From the NCBI GenBank assembly GCA_003255025.1, contig QANY01008720.1:1948605-2012604 (forward strand): a stretch of DNA of 64,000 nt, in the 5' to 3' direction. Below, piece after piece: positions 12,125 to 23,634 of this stretch. Origin of the DNA: Datisca glomerata (taxonomy: Eukaryota > Streptophyta > Magnoliopsida > Cucurbitales > Datiscaceae). A model generated the notes under the pieces. That model made no database searches, was not told the DNA's origin, and worked only from the letters and a program-made list of their open reading frames with translations. How positions within the stretch are numbered: the first letter of the stretch is position 1; each line of letters begins with the position of its first letter. A program made the translations under genes and the position numbers.

Positions 12125-12480
12125 TAGTACCGTCTTGGGTCTCTATTTGTTAATGATAAATAAGAAAGCGGAGGAAAAGCATCATGTTTAACCTCTTATA
12201 TATAACTTTTAATGTCATAACTAAGGAAGGGAATAAGAATGATTTCACTAAAGTCAACTTCTTGTTTGGAAGAATTTTATTACAACATGTAGATGTGATA
12301 AATAGTTATTAGTTTGAATATAATATAATCCAGATGGCATATTGACAATAATTGTGACAAGTCATTTTTCCTATACTTAAAAAGAGAACTGGAACAACTA
12401 GGTCATTTATAAATTTATAAGGTCCATTATTGAAATTCATGTTGGCATAATGGATATCCACCAGACTTTTATTAGTCAGT
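12125..12480 (-). promoter_or_regulatory. Promoter copy of the receptor-kinase family
   Basis: The sequence aligns by eye with the upstream regions of both complete genes. Shared blocks include the AAAGTCAACTTCTT stretch near 12,250, GATGTGATAAATA near 12,293 and GGCATAATGGAT near 12,445. A TATA box (TATATATAAG on the minus strand, 12,195-12,204) lies about 70-80 nt before the ATG, as in the other copies. Confidence 0.7.
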
Positions 12481-13189
12481 TAGTTTCTAGGATATACGGA
12501 AACTGTACTTTTTTCATATTATGATAAAAGTCTACGCAATGGATGGACATATAAATTTCAAAAAAAAATTATATGGAAAGTGGACTTTTGTTTGTTTCTT
12601 TTATTTATTTATAAAATATGGGTGTAGAAATAAGTTGTTCTGCAAAATCGGTCAAAGAATGTTGTCCTATGTCACCACATCTGTAGCCTATCTCATTACA
12701 CTTTAGTTTGAGTCGGAGCTTATATTTGTTGCGCTATATAAAGATCTGAAATAGGTTGAATCCCAATAAGTAGTAATGAAAACTTGTTGTGAGAAATGTA
12801 TTAGTTCTCATCGTGTTGAGGTCCCAAAAATTGCTGATCTATTCCCCAAATCCCCTGTCATCTATGTTAAAAGTCATCGGCTAAGATTAGCTCGACAAAA
12901 ACGCCGAGAAACTATTCCCCATGACAGTTACTTTGTTATTTTATTTTCAATTTTTAGCTTTTCTTTTATCTTTTTCATTTCCTTATGACTGAACAACTCG
13001 GATGGAATCTCTCCCATTTTCACGACAAGAGGGGATCCCGAGTTGAAATTCTCAACGTCTATCAACCAAAGTTGTGTTGTAACTCCATCAGGTTGGTGAT
13101 AGGATTTAAAAGGCGAATAAAAAAAACATTTGAGCTGAGGTGCACATTTTAATTAAATGTTTAGATAAAGCCTAATACTATTCTTTCCC
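12481..13189. other. Unassigned stretch before the gypsy LTR
   Basis: No feature recognised with confidence. The open frame at 12,776-12,988 has no domain I know. The left end of the Tat-like gypsy LTR may lie in this interval, but I could not find a clear TG terminus. Confidence 0.35.
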
Positions 13190-13656
13190 CACATTAAATT
13201 CAAACCAATGACACTTCATCTTGGATCAACCATACTAGGACCAAGGTCACCATTGTGGCTTAGACCCACTATGTACAGGGTCATCATGTTAGAGGCTCCC
13301 TTACAATCGAGGTCGCCATGATCGTTGAAGTCCTTACTCAGATCGAGGCCACCATGATGGATGAGGTCTTCTCCATGACTGAGATCTTCATAATAGCCAA
13401 AGTCCCCTCTCTATCCAAGATCATTAATATAGCCGAGGTCCCTTAGCCACCTTTACGGATGAGTTCGCTTGATGGGTGAGGTCTCCATTCAAAATACCTT
13501 CATGTCTGAGGTTCTCTCATATCCACAACCAGGACTACGCGAGATAGCAGAAACTCACTCTCTGACTCGATAAAAGTGTGATAATCAATCATATAATGAC
13601 AGAACAGCTGCACATCACCTCTACAAGACAATCTCAGAGTTATTAAAGGAGATACG
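13190..13656 (+). mobile_element. Tat-like gypsy 5' LTR, left part
   Basis: The stretch carries many degenerate GAGGTC-type short repeats between about 13,240 and 13,520. It runs up to the ATACG target site of the inserted copia element. Taking out that element (13,657-23,313 plus one ATACG) joins this piece to 23,319 onward, where a TATA box and leader typical of a gypsy LTR follow. The left boundary is uncertain. Confidence 0.65.
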
Positions 13657-15534
13657 TGTTGGATCGGATTTTAGATTTTAAAAAAAAATTAATGAACTAT
13701 GACTAGTTCATGGACATAATTTCAAAAATTCTTCATACAAACGTTTAATCTAATTAAACACAAAAGCAATCAATGAAGATGCATAATCATATAAACGTAT
13801 CAAGAAAAGATTGAAACAATTTACGCCTTTTCAATTAATGGAGAATTTCTAATTTTGCGAGATCCAATTTCTATCTCACATTCTTCATTCTTTGCAGAGC
13901 AAGTAATTGATCTTTGCACCAACAACCACCGCTAAAATCAAAAGTATATCTCTTAAGGATATCAGTTGGAATTGAGTGTGGGCTCTCAAAACAACGATTG
14001 GAGAAAAAACAAAGTTGCTCACTTCCCCTATTGTGAAATCGGCAACAACTGTGTAAGGAGGAGAGAGAAACATTTTTCTGCTCTGATTATCACACTTACG
14101 GATAGAGTTAGGGATAAGGATGCAACCCTAATGCAATTCCTTATATATTAATTATGAAATTTACCCACATACCCATATATTATTAAACAAAAATTTTCAT
14201 ACTCCCTGCACTACGATGTACGATCTTATATCTCTCATAGAGCCAAAAATTATGTCCAAATTCACCAGTCCAAACTGATGAATTAAATCGATCCCTATAA
14301 GTTAATTAATTAATTTTTATTTACTAATTATCCAATAATTAAAAAATAACAAAATAATTAATTTGAACATTAATTTTACTCATTACTAATTTAGTGATGG
14401 CATTCATCTCATATGAGACTCGAGAAGTGTACCTTAGTCTAAAACACGTTTTTGGTCCAACTGTTGTTATTTTTCATTCTTGTTCTTATGAGCTATTCCT
14501 GAGACCGAATGAACTCACATGAATAAATCTATGGGATTCAAATACTCAGTTAATTTATCTCAATGAATTCCCGACCTATTTAATCCTGACATCGTACAAC
14601 TCTATTATAGGTATGATACCAATGGAACTCTCGATTCATGCACGTTACATTTTCTGTTGGTGCAAATACACATTTATATTTCACAATCCACAAAATATTT
14701 TATGACATTACCTTTCGTGAATATTCGAAACCATGGCAGGATAAAAAATTACCGTTTACCCCTCTAGTTATAATTTACTTAACTCATTTTATTGATTGTG
14801 AATAAGACAGACATATTAGTGAAATGTCTCATACAAATCATCTGTCTTATTCAATTACTCATGTCATCGAGTATCAAACCCGATTTATTTATTCACACAC
14901 TCATCAATAAAGCATAAAATGATATTGTTACTTTTGCAATGTAACCACAAATTTCATATATGTGAATCACGCAACTCCAACATAGTTAAATCACGGTCCC
15001 AACAGTCAATGTATTGTTCAGTAATTCGAACTCACTCCTTTGGCATATCAAAGATCGCAAGTAACTAAGTCAAGTTTCATATTCACCTTAGGATTAAGAT
15101 AATTATGAAAATAACCTTAAGGTGTAACAATTAGATTTAGAGCTAGATAAACAACTTTGCTCTAAACTAATTGGTTGCTCGTCTATTCAACATGTTCCAT
15201 AACATGTCTAAGTCAACCGCTAGAGTCTCCACTTCCATGCTCTTAGACCGACATCCTTTGATTCAACCTAACAGTCATAATTGGATTCGATTTCCCAGTC
15301 GATCTTACGACTACGAATAACATTTTGAACTATCTCAGAAGAGTTTGTCTAGAAGATCGCTCAGTCATTACTTATTACGTTGATATAGTTCCCGAATTTA
15401 AGTAAATTATAAACACATTTTAATTAAAGAAACTTTCATTTATTCATAAACTTCACTAATACATAAATGTCAAAGAAATAATTTTTTAATCATAAATAGC
15501 TATTACACTCTACTTTATGGATATAATTCCAACA
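13657..15534 (-). repeat. 3' LTR of the minus-strand copia element
   Basis: This 1,878-bp LTR matches 21,457-23,313 end to end. On the internal side, at 15,535, no clear polypurine tract is visible. The GGGAGA-type tract expected beside TGTTGGAA seems to have been lost by a small deletion. Confidence 0.92.
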
Positions 15535-15779
15535 CTTGGTCTAAAGTAGGTGTGTACAAGCTTATATCCCCATTCCCTCCAGATGATCATCAAAGACTTT
15601 ACCGCTTAAAGTCTTCGCGATTGGATCAGTCAGGTTGTTGACCGTCGATATGTATGTTACTTGAACATCTCAGCGCTGAACTATCCCTCTGATGAGGTGG
15701 TACTTCCGCTCTATGTGTTTGGATTTTTTATGGCTTCTTGGTTTATTCGAGTTTCCTACAACCCCACAATTGTCACAAT

Positions 15780-18520
15780 AAAGTGTCATAGGTTTGTCAA
15801 CATCTGCAACAACTTCTAGAGTCTTTAGGAACTTTCTAAGTCACCACATACTTAGCTTCCATGGTAGAACCTGCAATGCAAGATTACATGATACTTCTCT
15901 ATACCACTACTCCACCATTTAGGATGAAAATCGATCTCAAAGTGGACCTCCTTGAATTCTTGCTCGCTTGAGTATCAGAGTCGGTATAACCCGTCATATT
16001 TAGGTCAATACCTGAATACACAAGCATGTAGTTCCTTATTCTCCTAAGGTACTTGAGAATATGCTTGATAGTATTCCAATGCTCGAGTCTAAGATTAGAT
16101 TGGAAACGACTCATCACGCCCACGACGTAACAAATATTTGGCCCAATGCAAAGCATTTTGCATACATGAGACTTTTTACGACTGAGGCTTAGGGAATCTT
16201 TCTCATGTCTTCCTCTTCTTGAGGAATCTTGGGAGACTGCTCCTTGGAAAGGGTGACTCCATGTCTAAAGGGAAGATATCCCATCTTGGAGTCTTACATG
16301 TTGAAGCAATCCATCACCTTATCAATGTAAGGTGCTTGAGACAGTGCCAATTGTATGTTTTTCCGATCCCAAATGATCAGAATACCTAGGACAAATGCAG
16401 CTTCTCCAAGATCCTTCATATTAAATTACTTTACAATCTAAATCTTGACATCAGACAATTTTCCTACATCATTTCCAATTATTAGAATATCATCCACATA
16501 CAAAACCAGAAAAATCACCTTTCCCTTCTTGTATCAGCTTATACACACAGGGTTCGTCCACTAACTACTCAAAACTGAAGTTCGCAAACCTTGCCCTTGG
16601 CCTTTCTCCATGAACCCGTCGAGTTGAGACATATAAATGTGCTCTTCAATATTGCCATTTAGAAAAGTAGTCTTGACGTCCGTCTGCCAGATTTCATAAT
16701 CAATGGTAGCAGCAATGCATAGGAGGATTCATATGGATTTAAGCAAGGCCACTGGCGAGAATGTATCATCATAGTCAATACCTTCCTTTTGTGTGTAGCA
16801 TTTGGCTACAAGCATAACTTTGAATGTCTCTATATTCTTATATGAACCTCATCTCTTCTTATAAATCCATTTACACCCTACGGGTTTTAACCCTTCAGGA
16901 GGATCTATAAGCTTCTAGACTTCCTTCGAGTACATTGATTGTATCTTGACGTTCATGACGTCTTGCCATATATTTACTTCAAGACCATCCATAGTCTGCG
17001 AGTAGGAAACAGGTTCATCATGATCCTTATTTGAGACTGTCGTCAAGCCATCTCCATAAGACATGTACCTGTCAGGTTGTCTCAAAACCCTCCCACTACG
17101 TCGAGGCTCCATAGGTTCCGGCTCCTGCTGTGGTGCTTCTATTATTGAATCAAGAACAAGTCCTGATTGGGGAGTTAGTGTCCTCCCACTCAATTATTTC
17201 TCTAGCATAAATCTGCTTATCTACTTCAACTTCTTATGTAGTACTCTTCAGAAAATCGCACATTCTTGATCACGAATGTTTTCTTGTCGGTTGGACTATA
17301 AAAGACATCCCTTCGTTCCCTTGAGATATATTACAAATAGGCATAATTATGATCGACTGACCAACTTGTATGTCTTTGGTCTTAGTACATGTGTCGGGCA
17401 TCCCCATATCCTAAGGTGCCTTACGGACAACTTTTGTCCACTCCATCTTTCATATGGAGTACTAGGCACCGTCTTTGACAGAACTTGATTCGAAATATAT
17501 GCTGCTATTTCCAAGACATATCCCCAGAATGAATCTGTGAGGGATGAGTAACTCATCATGGATCTAACCATATCTAATATAGTTTGATTCATTCTCTCAG
17601 ACGCACTATTCTGTTCTGGAGTGCCAGGTGATGTAAACTGAGAAGGAATACCTTATTCCTTAAGATAGTCTTCGAAATCTCCTTGCAAGTACTCTCCACC
17701 ACGATCTGATCGTAAAGTTTTGATTTGTTTCTCTAATTGCTTCTCAACCATAGCCTTGTACTTTTTAAACTTTTTAAAAGTTTCAGACTTTTGACACATT
17801 AGATAAACCTTCCAAAATGTGAGTAGTCATCTGTGAAGGTTACAAAATATTCAAAACCTCTTCTTGCTTGGATATTCAATAGCCACAAACATCACTATGT
17901 ATGAATTTGAGGCATTGAGTGGCTCTTTCTCCCTTCGCTGAAAGGCTTTCTTGGTCATTTTACCTTCTATGTAGGATTCGCATATTAGTAGTGATCCTAC
18001 ACTTAAGGTTTACAATGGGCCATCTTTTGTAAATCTTTTAATCATGTCTAAACTAATGTGACCAAGACGCAAGTAGCACAAGTACATTAGATCGATTGAG
18101 TCAGACTTCAACCTTTTATTATCCCTTTGTAAATCTATATTTACCTTAGTGTGAAATATCATTGGAAAATTTAGTTTTACATAGAAAATGTTATTTATCA
18201 TGCGTACAATAGTAATCAAGCAATCATTTATAAAAATACCAATATCATTATCAATGACATTCAAAGAAAATATTTTCTCAATTAAACTAGCTACTAAAAT
18301 AAGATTTTTTCAAAAAACCGGGATATAATAAACATTACGCAAAACGAAATAACCATTCTCAAAATTTAATAGTTCCAATTGATACCGCTGATACTAGTGC
18401 TTCATTCCCCCAATGGAAAGTTGAACTCACCCTCGTTAAGCCTTCTACTTTCCTTGAACCCCTGCAAGGAACAACAAATATGGTTAGTGGCTACAAAGTC
18501 TACAATCCACGAAAAAGTAG
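15780..18520 (-). pseudogene. Copia pol of the minus-strand element, broken
   Basis: Reading leftward from 18,520, the protease region keeps ATNHICCS, but its active-site triad DSG is replaced by DFV at 18,492-18,500. A GAG-pre-integrase segment (LRLGHISLDMIKRF) follows near 18,010-18,070. The integrase covers about 17,350-17,720, with SDHSGEY-like and TPEQNSASERMNQ blocks, and the catalytic glutamate is present. Reverse transcriptase includes YVDD at 16,489-16,500. RNase H lies at about 15,900-16,150 with TGYTDSD. Multiple frame changes and stops separate these blocks. Without the protease aspartate-serine-glycine motif the polyprotein could not be processed. Confidence 0.9.
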
Positions 18521-18529
18521 AGTCAGTCA

Positions 18530-19377
18530 CATAACAAGCTTCGGTAACAAGTAATGTACCTTTGGATTTCAACTCCTTGAGATAATCTGGGCAGTTACAT
18601 TTTCATGATCAACGACTCCGCAATGATGACACTAGTCTTTTAACTTGTCCACTTTAGTAAGGCCTTGTTTTTCATAGCTTTCGAGTTCACCTTCTTAGCT
18701 TTCTTTGGACCTCTCTTGTGTTTCTTTTAGCGCTAGAGGTGGAAGGGTTACTTTCAGCAAAGTTTGCATCTCCATTCTTCCTCTTACCATTCAGAAACAG
18801 GGTCTCAACAGCTTGCAACTCCGTCATAAGTTCAAGAGAGAGTACCTCAACTTCATCGAATAATTAAGTTTGAAGATTTTAAAAGTGTCTGGCAGGGTCT
18901 CGAGGATCATATCAACTTGAGTCTCACCATTTACCTCAACTTCATGATCTCCATCTCATTCAGATAACTAATGATCAACATCATATGTTCTCTAATAGGA
19001 GTTCTGAGTTTCATCCAACAATTCATGAAGTTTTGTACAACAGTTTGTTTGGATTGACGGCCCTGATCCCCAAACATTTTGGTGATGATCAACATCATAT
19101 CAACGGTGGTGTCCATGTCCTAATGCTGTTGTTGCAACACATTATTAATTGATGACAAGATGTAACACCTAGCGATCTCATCAGAATATAACCAAGAAGC
19201 ATATGTATCATTTTCCTCTTGAGTCGATTCAACAATACGCTTAAGGGGACAATGGGTGGTGAGCACGAACTTGTACTTTTCTACCGTCAGCACGATATCA
19301 AGATTACATTTCTGATCCACATAATTTTCACCAGTGAGTTTGTTTGCATTCAAGATTGTTGAGAGTTGAGATAATGA
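18530..19377 (-). pseudogene. Copia gag of the minus-strand element, broken
   Basis: The likely start is the ATG at about 19,377, giving MSLSQLSTILNANKLTGENY, a typical gag N-terminus for this copia type. The frame from 19,120 continues to a stop and is picked up in another frame at 18,931-19,116. A nucleocapsid zinc knuckle begins CHHCGVVDH near 18,620, but a frame change falls before its last cysteine. It would have formed the particle shell and bound RNA. As it stands it is not translatable in one piece. Confidence 0.85.
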
Positions 19378-21441
19378 CATGATTACTGAAAAGAATAAAT
19401 AAAGCGGTGTAAATAAATACTTAATCATTTAGGAAAGTATGATATATGATGCAAATACTTAAATATTTAAAAATACAATAAAAACACATTTCTTCCATGA
19501 TGTTATGATCAACAACGATAGCTTATCTCATCTAGGGATAACGTCTGAGCTATCTCATATCGTATTGAGACTTTTCTCGCTTGGTTAACGCTTCTTAAGC
19601 TGACACTACATTTAGCTCAACCAAATACCAATGGTTTCGTCACCTTAGCCCCATTGACTAACTCATTTGAAAGATTCCAATGTGTTTCAGTCTAAGTCTT
19701 TAATCAACGTATCTGCATTAAATGTTACTATAAACTAATGGTCCGTCTAGGAACGGTCCCACCTCACCACTTCTTTTACAAGCCTTAGCTTTACAAGCAA
19801 CTCGATGACTCAAAGTGACACGATTCTCAAGTTTCTCCCACTGAAGAAATGACCACTAGGATGGCTCTAAACCATTATTCGTGCCACGATCAAGTTTGTG
19901 TTGGGGACCTTGAGAACGTTTCAATGTAAACGACCCTCCCACTTAGTTTTTGAAAAATTAGATTTTTTTGCTTTTTCAAAAAACATAGCTCTTTATAAAT
20001 TTGAAAAGGAAGTTTTAAAAGTATAAACTTTCACAAAATTTAAATCATAATTTAAATTTAATAACTTTTATAAAATTGGCATCGTATTTGAAATTATAAC
20101 CCATTATAAATTTAAACCACAATCATGCATGTACATGCTACATGGCAAATTGATATCGGCGTATCCATATTTCTATATGGCATGTTATATGAGGATGCAA
20201 GATTAATAGTAAATCATACAATCAAAACTAATCTCTCTATAACCCATTTTTAATTACAATTCATAAAAAGAATAATAAATTTTAATAATTTAAAAAACTA
20301 TTTCCATGGCATCTGTAATTATCTACATCTCCTTCAGGAAGTCCTAACTCATTGTAACTCTTAACCAAAGTCCAGTCCCATTTTCAAAATTTAAATTTCA
20401 ACTAAAAAGTAATTTTTCAAGAATTTTACTTTGATAAAAAATTACCAAGTAAATTAATCAATTGATTTATTTTTAAAAAACAATTTTCAAAATAGATTCG
20501 AATTAATTAGTGTTGAAAATCATCAAATTTAATAAATTTAATTTTAGGGACTAGATTGGGCTTGGAATCGAATTCCAAGACCATGCGAATCATTTGGGCC
20601 AAACAACACTTGTTTAGTACAAAACCGCAACAGGCTTAATGGGTCCACGTCAGTCGAAGACCCAACAGGGTCTTGTGCTCGCTAGGATTTCCAAAACTCT
20701 AGGGTTTGCTTCGTAATCTTCAAGCTTTGATCAAAACTCTTTTAATTAAGGAAATCTATTTTCTTGATTAAATAATCTCATTGAATATCTTTTTTAAATT
20801 AATTGAATTTGATTAGTGAAAAAATTAATGACTTATCAAACTTGGGTCAAACCCACTCGATTAATTAAAATTTCATTTTCAAAAAATTAAACTGATAACT
20901 AGCTTTTAAAATTCAAAATTCAAAATTTAAAATTTAAAATACAAAAGATAGGATTAAGGTTTTCGCGAAACATCATAGGGATAGGGTAACACGGTATCAG
21001 GACATATATGCCTCGTACCCTGGCAATCACTAGGATTGCCGCAATCGGCAGCAGTGGGACAGTCCCACCGTCGGGCGGCATACGTCACGGTAGTGATGAC
21101 GCGGCGTGCGGATGATAGACCTCGGGTGCGTGCGGCTTCTCGGGATTCATGCATCTTCTTGGGATTAGTGTGACGATATGATTGAAACGCATTCGTGACA
21201 GATTTACATGCAATTTAACGATACAACTTTTGTAAAATTAAATAACATAAAATAATTTGCCACAATTTCGGCGACATCAATTTTAAAACTGAAAAATAAC
21301 ACGTAGAGCCAATCAATCAATATTCATTTAGAAAACACATTCAAACATACTTTGAATTACCATACAAAATTATATGTTAATATCATCATATTCATCTATA
21401 CATACGCTTAGATTCAGAATATGCATATTCTAAAAACCATC
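19378..21441 (-). other. Long leader of the minus-strand copia element
   Basis: About 2 kb of non-coding leader lies between the primer-binding site and gag. It includes a GC-richer block at 20,940-21,150 in otherwise AT-rich sequence. Two short stretches, near 20,710-20,730 and 20,841-20,855, recur in the leader of the separate copia element at 53-63 kb, although the LTRs of the two are unrelated. No protein gene is recognised. Confidence 0.7.
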
Positions 21442-21454
21442 GGCTCTGAAACCA
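21442..21454 (-). other. Primer-binding site of the minus-strand copia element
   Basis: GGCTCTGAAACCA on the plus strand is TGGTTTCAGAGCC on the element strand, two bases from the LTR. It is a one-base variant of the usual tRNA-Met site TGGTATCAGAGCC. Confidence 0.9.
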
Positions 21455-21456
21455 AT

Positions 21457-23313
21457 TGTTGGATCATATTCTAGATTTTGAAGAAAATTTACTGAACCAT
21501 GACTAGTTCATGGGAGGAAATTCAAAAAAATTTCATACAAACGTTTAATCTAATTAAACATAATATGAACATGCATAATCATATAAACAAATCAAGAAAA
21601 TATTGAATTTTTTTATATATTTTCAATTAATAGATAATTTTTGATTTGGTGGGATCTAATTTCTATCTCGCGTCTTTTGGTCTTCGTAGAGCTAGTAATG
21701 ATCTTCGCACCAATAACCACCCGTTAGAATCAGAAGTGTATCTCTCAAAGTTATCGGTAGAAATTGAGTGTGGGCTCCCAAAACAATGATTGGAAGAGAA
21801 AACAAAATTTTTCTCTTCCCCTACTGTGAAATCGCCAGCAACTGTGTGGGAAGGAGAGAGAAACCTTTTTCTACTCTAATTAACGTACTTAGGGATAGAG
21901 TTAGGGAATGCAACCCCGATAAAATTCCTCATATATTAATTACCGAATTTACCCATACACTCCTATATGATAAAACCAAAATTTGGATTCTCCCTGCACT
22001 ACGATGTGTGATTTTTACATCTCCCTAGAGCCAAAATTGTGTCTAAATTCAGTAGTCTAAATTGATAAATTAAATTGATCTCTATCAATTAATTAATTAA
22101 TTAATTAAATTTATTTACTAATTATCTAGAAAATAACAAAATAATTAATTTGAACATTAATTTTTTTCTTCACTAATTTAGTGATGACACTCATATCATA
22201 TGGGGATCGAGAAGTGTACATTGATTCAAAACACATTTTTGGTCCAAACTATTGTTATTTCTCATTCATGTCCTTATGAGCTACTATTAAAACTGAATAA
22301 ACCCACATGAATAAAGTTATGAGATTTAAATACCCAGCTAATTTATCTCTATAAATTCCTGACCTATTTAATCCTGGCATCGTACGACTCCACTATAAAT
22401 CCGATGTTGAAAGAGCTCTCGAATCTCGATTCATGCACGCTACATTTTCTATTAGTGTAAATAAATATTTATATTTCACGGTCCATAAAATATTTTATGA
22501 TATCACCTTCCATGAATATCCGTAAGAAGAGCAGGATATAAAATTACCATTTTACTCCTCTTGTTATTATTTCCTTAACTCATTTATTGATTCTGAATAA
22601 GAAAGATATATCAATGAAGTGTCTCATACAGATCACCATGTCTTATTCAATGACTTAAATCATCGAGTACCAGGCCCAGTTTATTTATTCACACACTCAT
22701 CAATAAAGCATAAGATGATATTGTTATTTTTACAATCTAACCACAAATTTCATATCTGTGAATCACGCAACTCCAACATAGTTGAATCATTATCCCAACA
22801 GTCGAGGTATTATCCGGCAATTCGAACTCACTCATTTGGCATATCAAAGATCTCAAGTAACTAAGTCAAGTTTCGTATTCACCTTAGGATTAATGTAACT
22901 ACAAAAATATCCTTAAGGTATAACAATTAGATTTAGAGCTAGGTAAACGATTTTTCTCTAATTAACGTGTACCATAACATATCTAGCTCAACTGTTAGAG
23001 TCTCCACTCCTATGTCCTAAGCCTGACATCTTTTGATTCATCCTAATAGTCATAATTGGATTCGATTGCCCAGTCGATCATAAAACATCGAATAACATTC
23101 TGAACTATCTCAGAAGAGTTTGTCTGGAAGACTGCTCAATCTTTACTCTTCTTACATTGATAATAGTTTCAAGACTTAAGTAAATTACAAACACACTTTA
23201 ATTAAAGAAAACTTTCATTTATTCATAAAATTCAATAATACAAAAATGTCAAAGAAAAAACTGTTTACTCATAAATAGTTATTACACCATACTTTATAAA
23301 CATAATTCCAACA
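21457..23313 (-). repeat. 5' LTR of the minus-strand copia element
   Basis: This 1,857-bp LTR lies next to the primer-binding site on the left and the ATACG duplication on the right. It is an inverted match to the solo LTR at 26,548-28,363. Confidence 0.93.
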
Positions 23314-23318
23314 ATACG

Positions 23319-23627
23319 TTCATAATAGAAATTTATTCTCCATAAATACCTTCCTTCCTTGAAGGAATAATGAGGAAGATATCTAGACCCCCAACAATTG
23401 ACTGATAGAGAAATATTATAAATAGATTATGACATTTATTTAATCAGTGCATCTCTCTAAGTCCAAAACATTCTCCAAAGAATATTCAACTGACTTGATT
23501 GTCAGTGTGTATTAGGTTGGGCAGTTCACCAATGTCTAGTTAATCCTTCGTCAATTATTCTTTTTGGCATATCAAAACTCATCATCATGTGACGCATCAC
23601 ATCTCGATTAACCATGGATTTTCAACA
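23319..23627 (+). mobile_element. Tat-like gypsy 5' LTR, right part
   Basis: It continues the LTR interrupted at 13,656. A TATA box (TATAAATAG near 23,413), a TCTCTCTAAG start-like block near 23,452 and an ACTGACTTGA block near 23,488 are typical of plant gypsy LTRs. The LTR probably ends in CAACA at 23,627. A decayed tRNA primer-binding site, TTTGGCATCAGTGGG, follows at 23,635-23,649. Confidence 0.75.
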
Positions 23628-23634
23628 TTTAGAA

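Larger units (their letters stand above)
13657..23313 (-). mobile_element. Complete Ty1/copia element, minus strand, ATACG duplication
   Basis: A 9,657-bp element is flanked by a perfect 5-bp duplication, ATACG, at 13,652-13,656 and 23,314-23,318. Both LTRs start TGTTGGAT and end CCAACA on the plus strand. On the minus strand the order is LTR, primer-binding site, a leader of about 2 kb, gag, protease, integrase, reverse transcriptase, RNase H, LTR. The LTRs differ at many positions and pol carries stops, so it is old and defective. It sits inside the 5' LTR of a Tat-like gypsy element. A solo LTR of the same family lies at 26,548-28,363 in the opposite orientation. Confidence 0.95.

Noticed and set aside
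12776..12988. 70-codon frame as a possible gene
   Set aside because: No domain, no intron context and no paralogue in the window. It may be part of a retrotransposon end, but I cannot show it.
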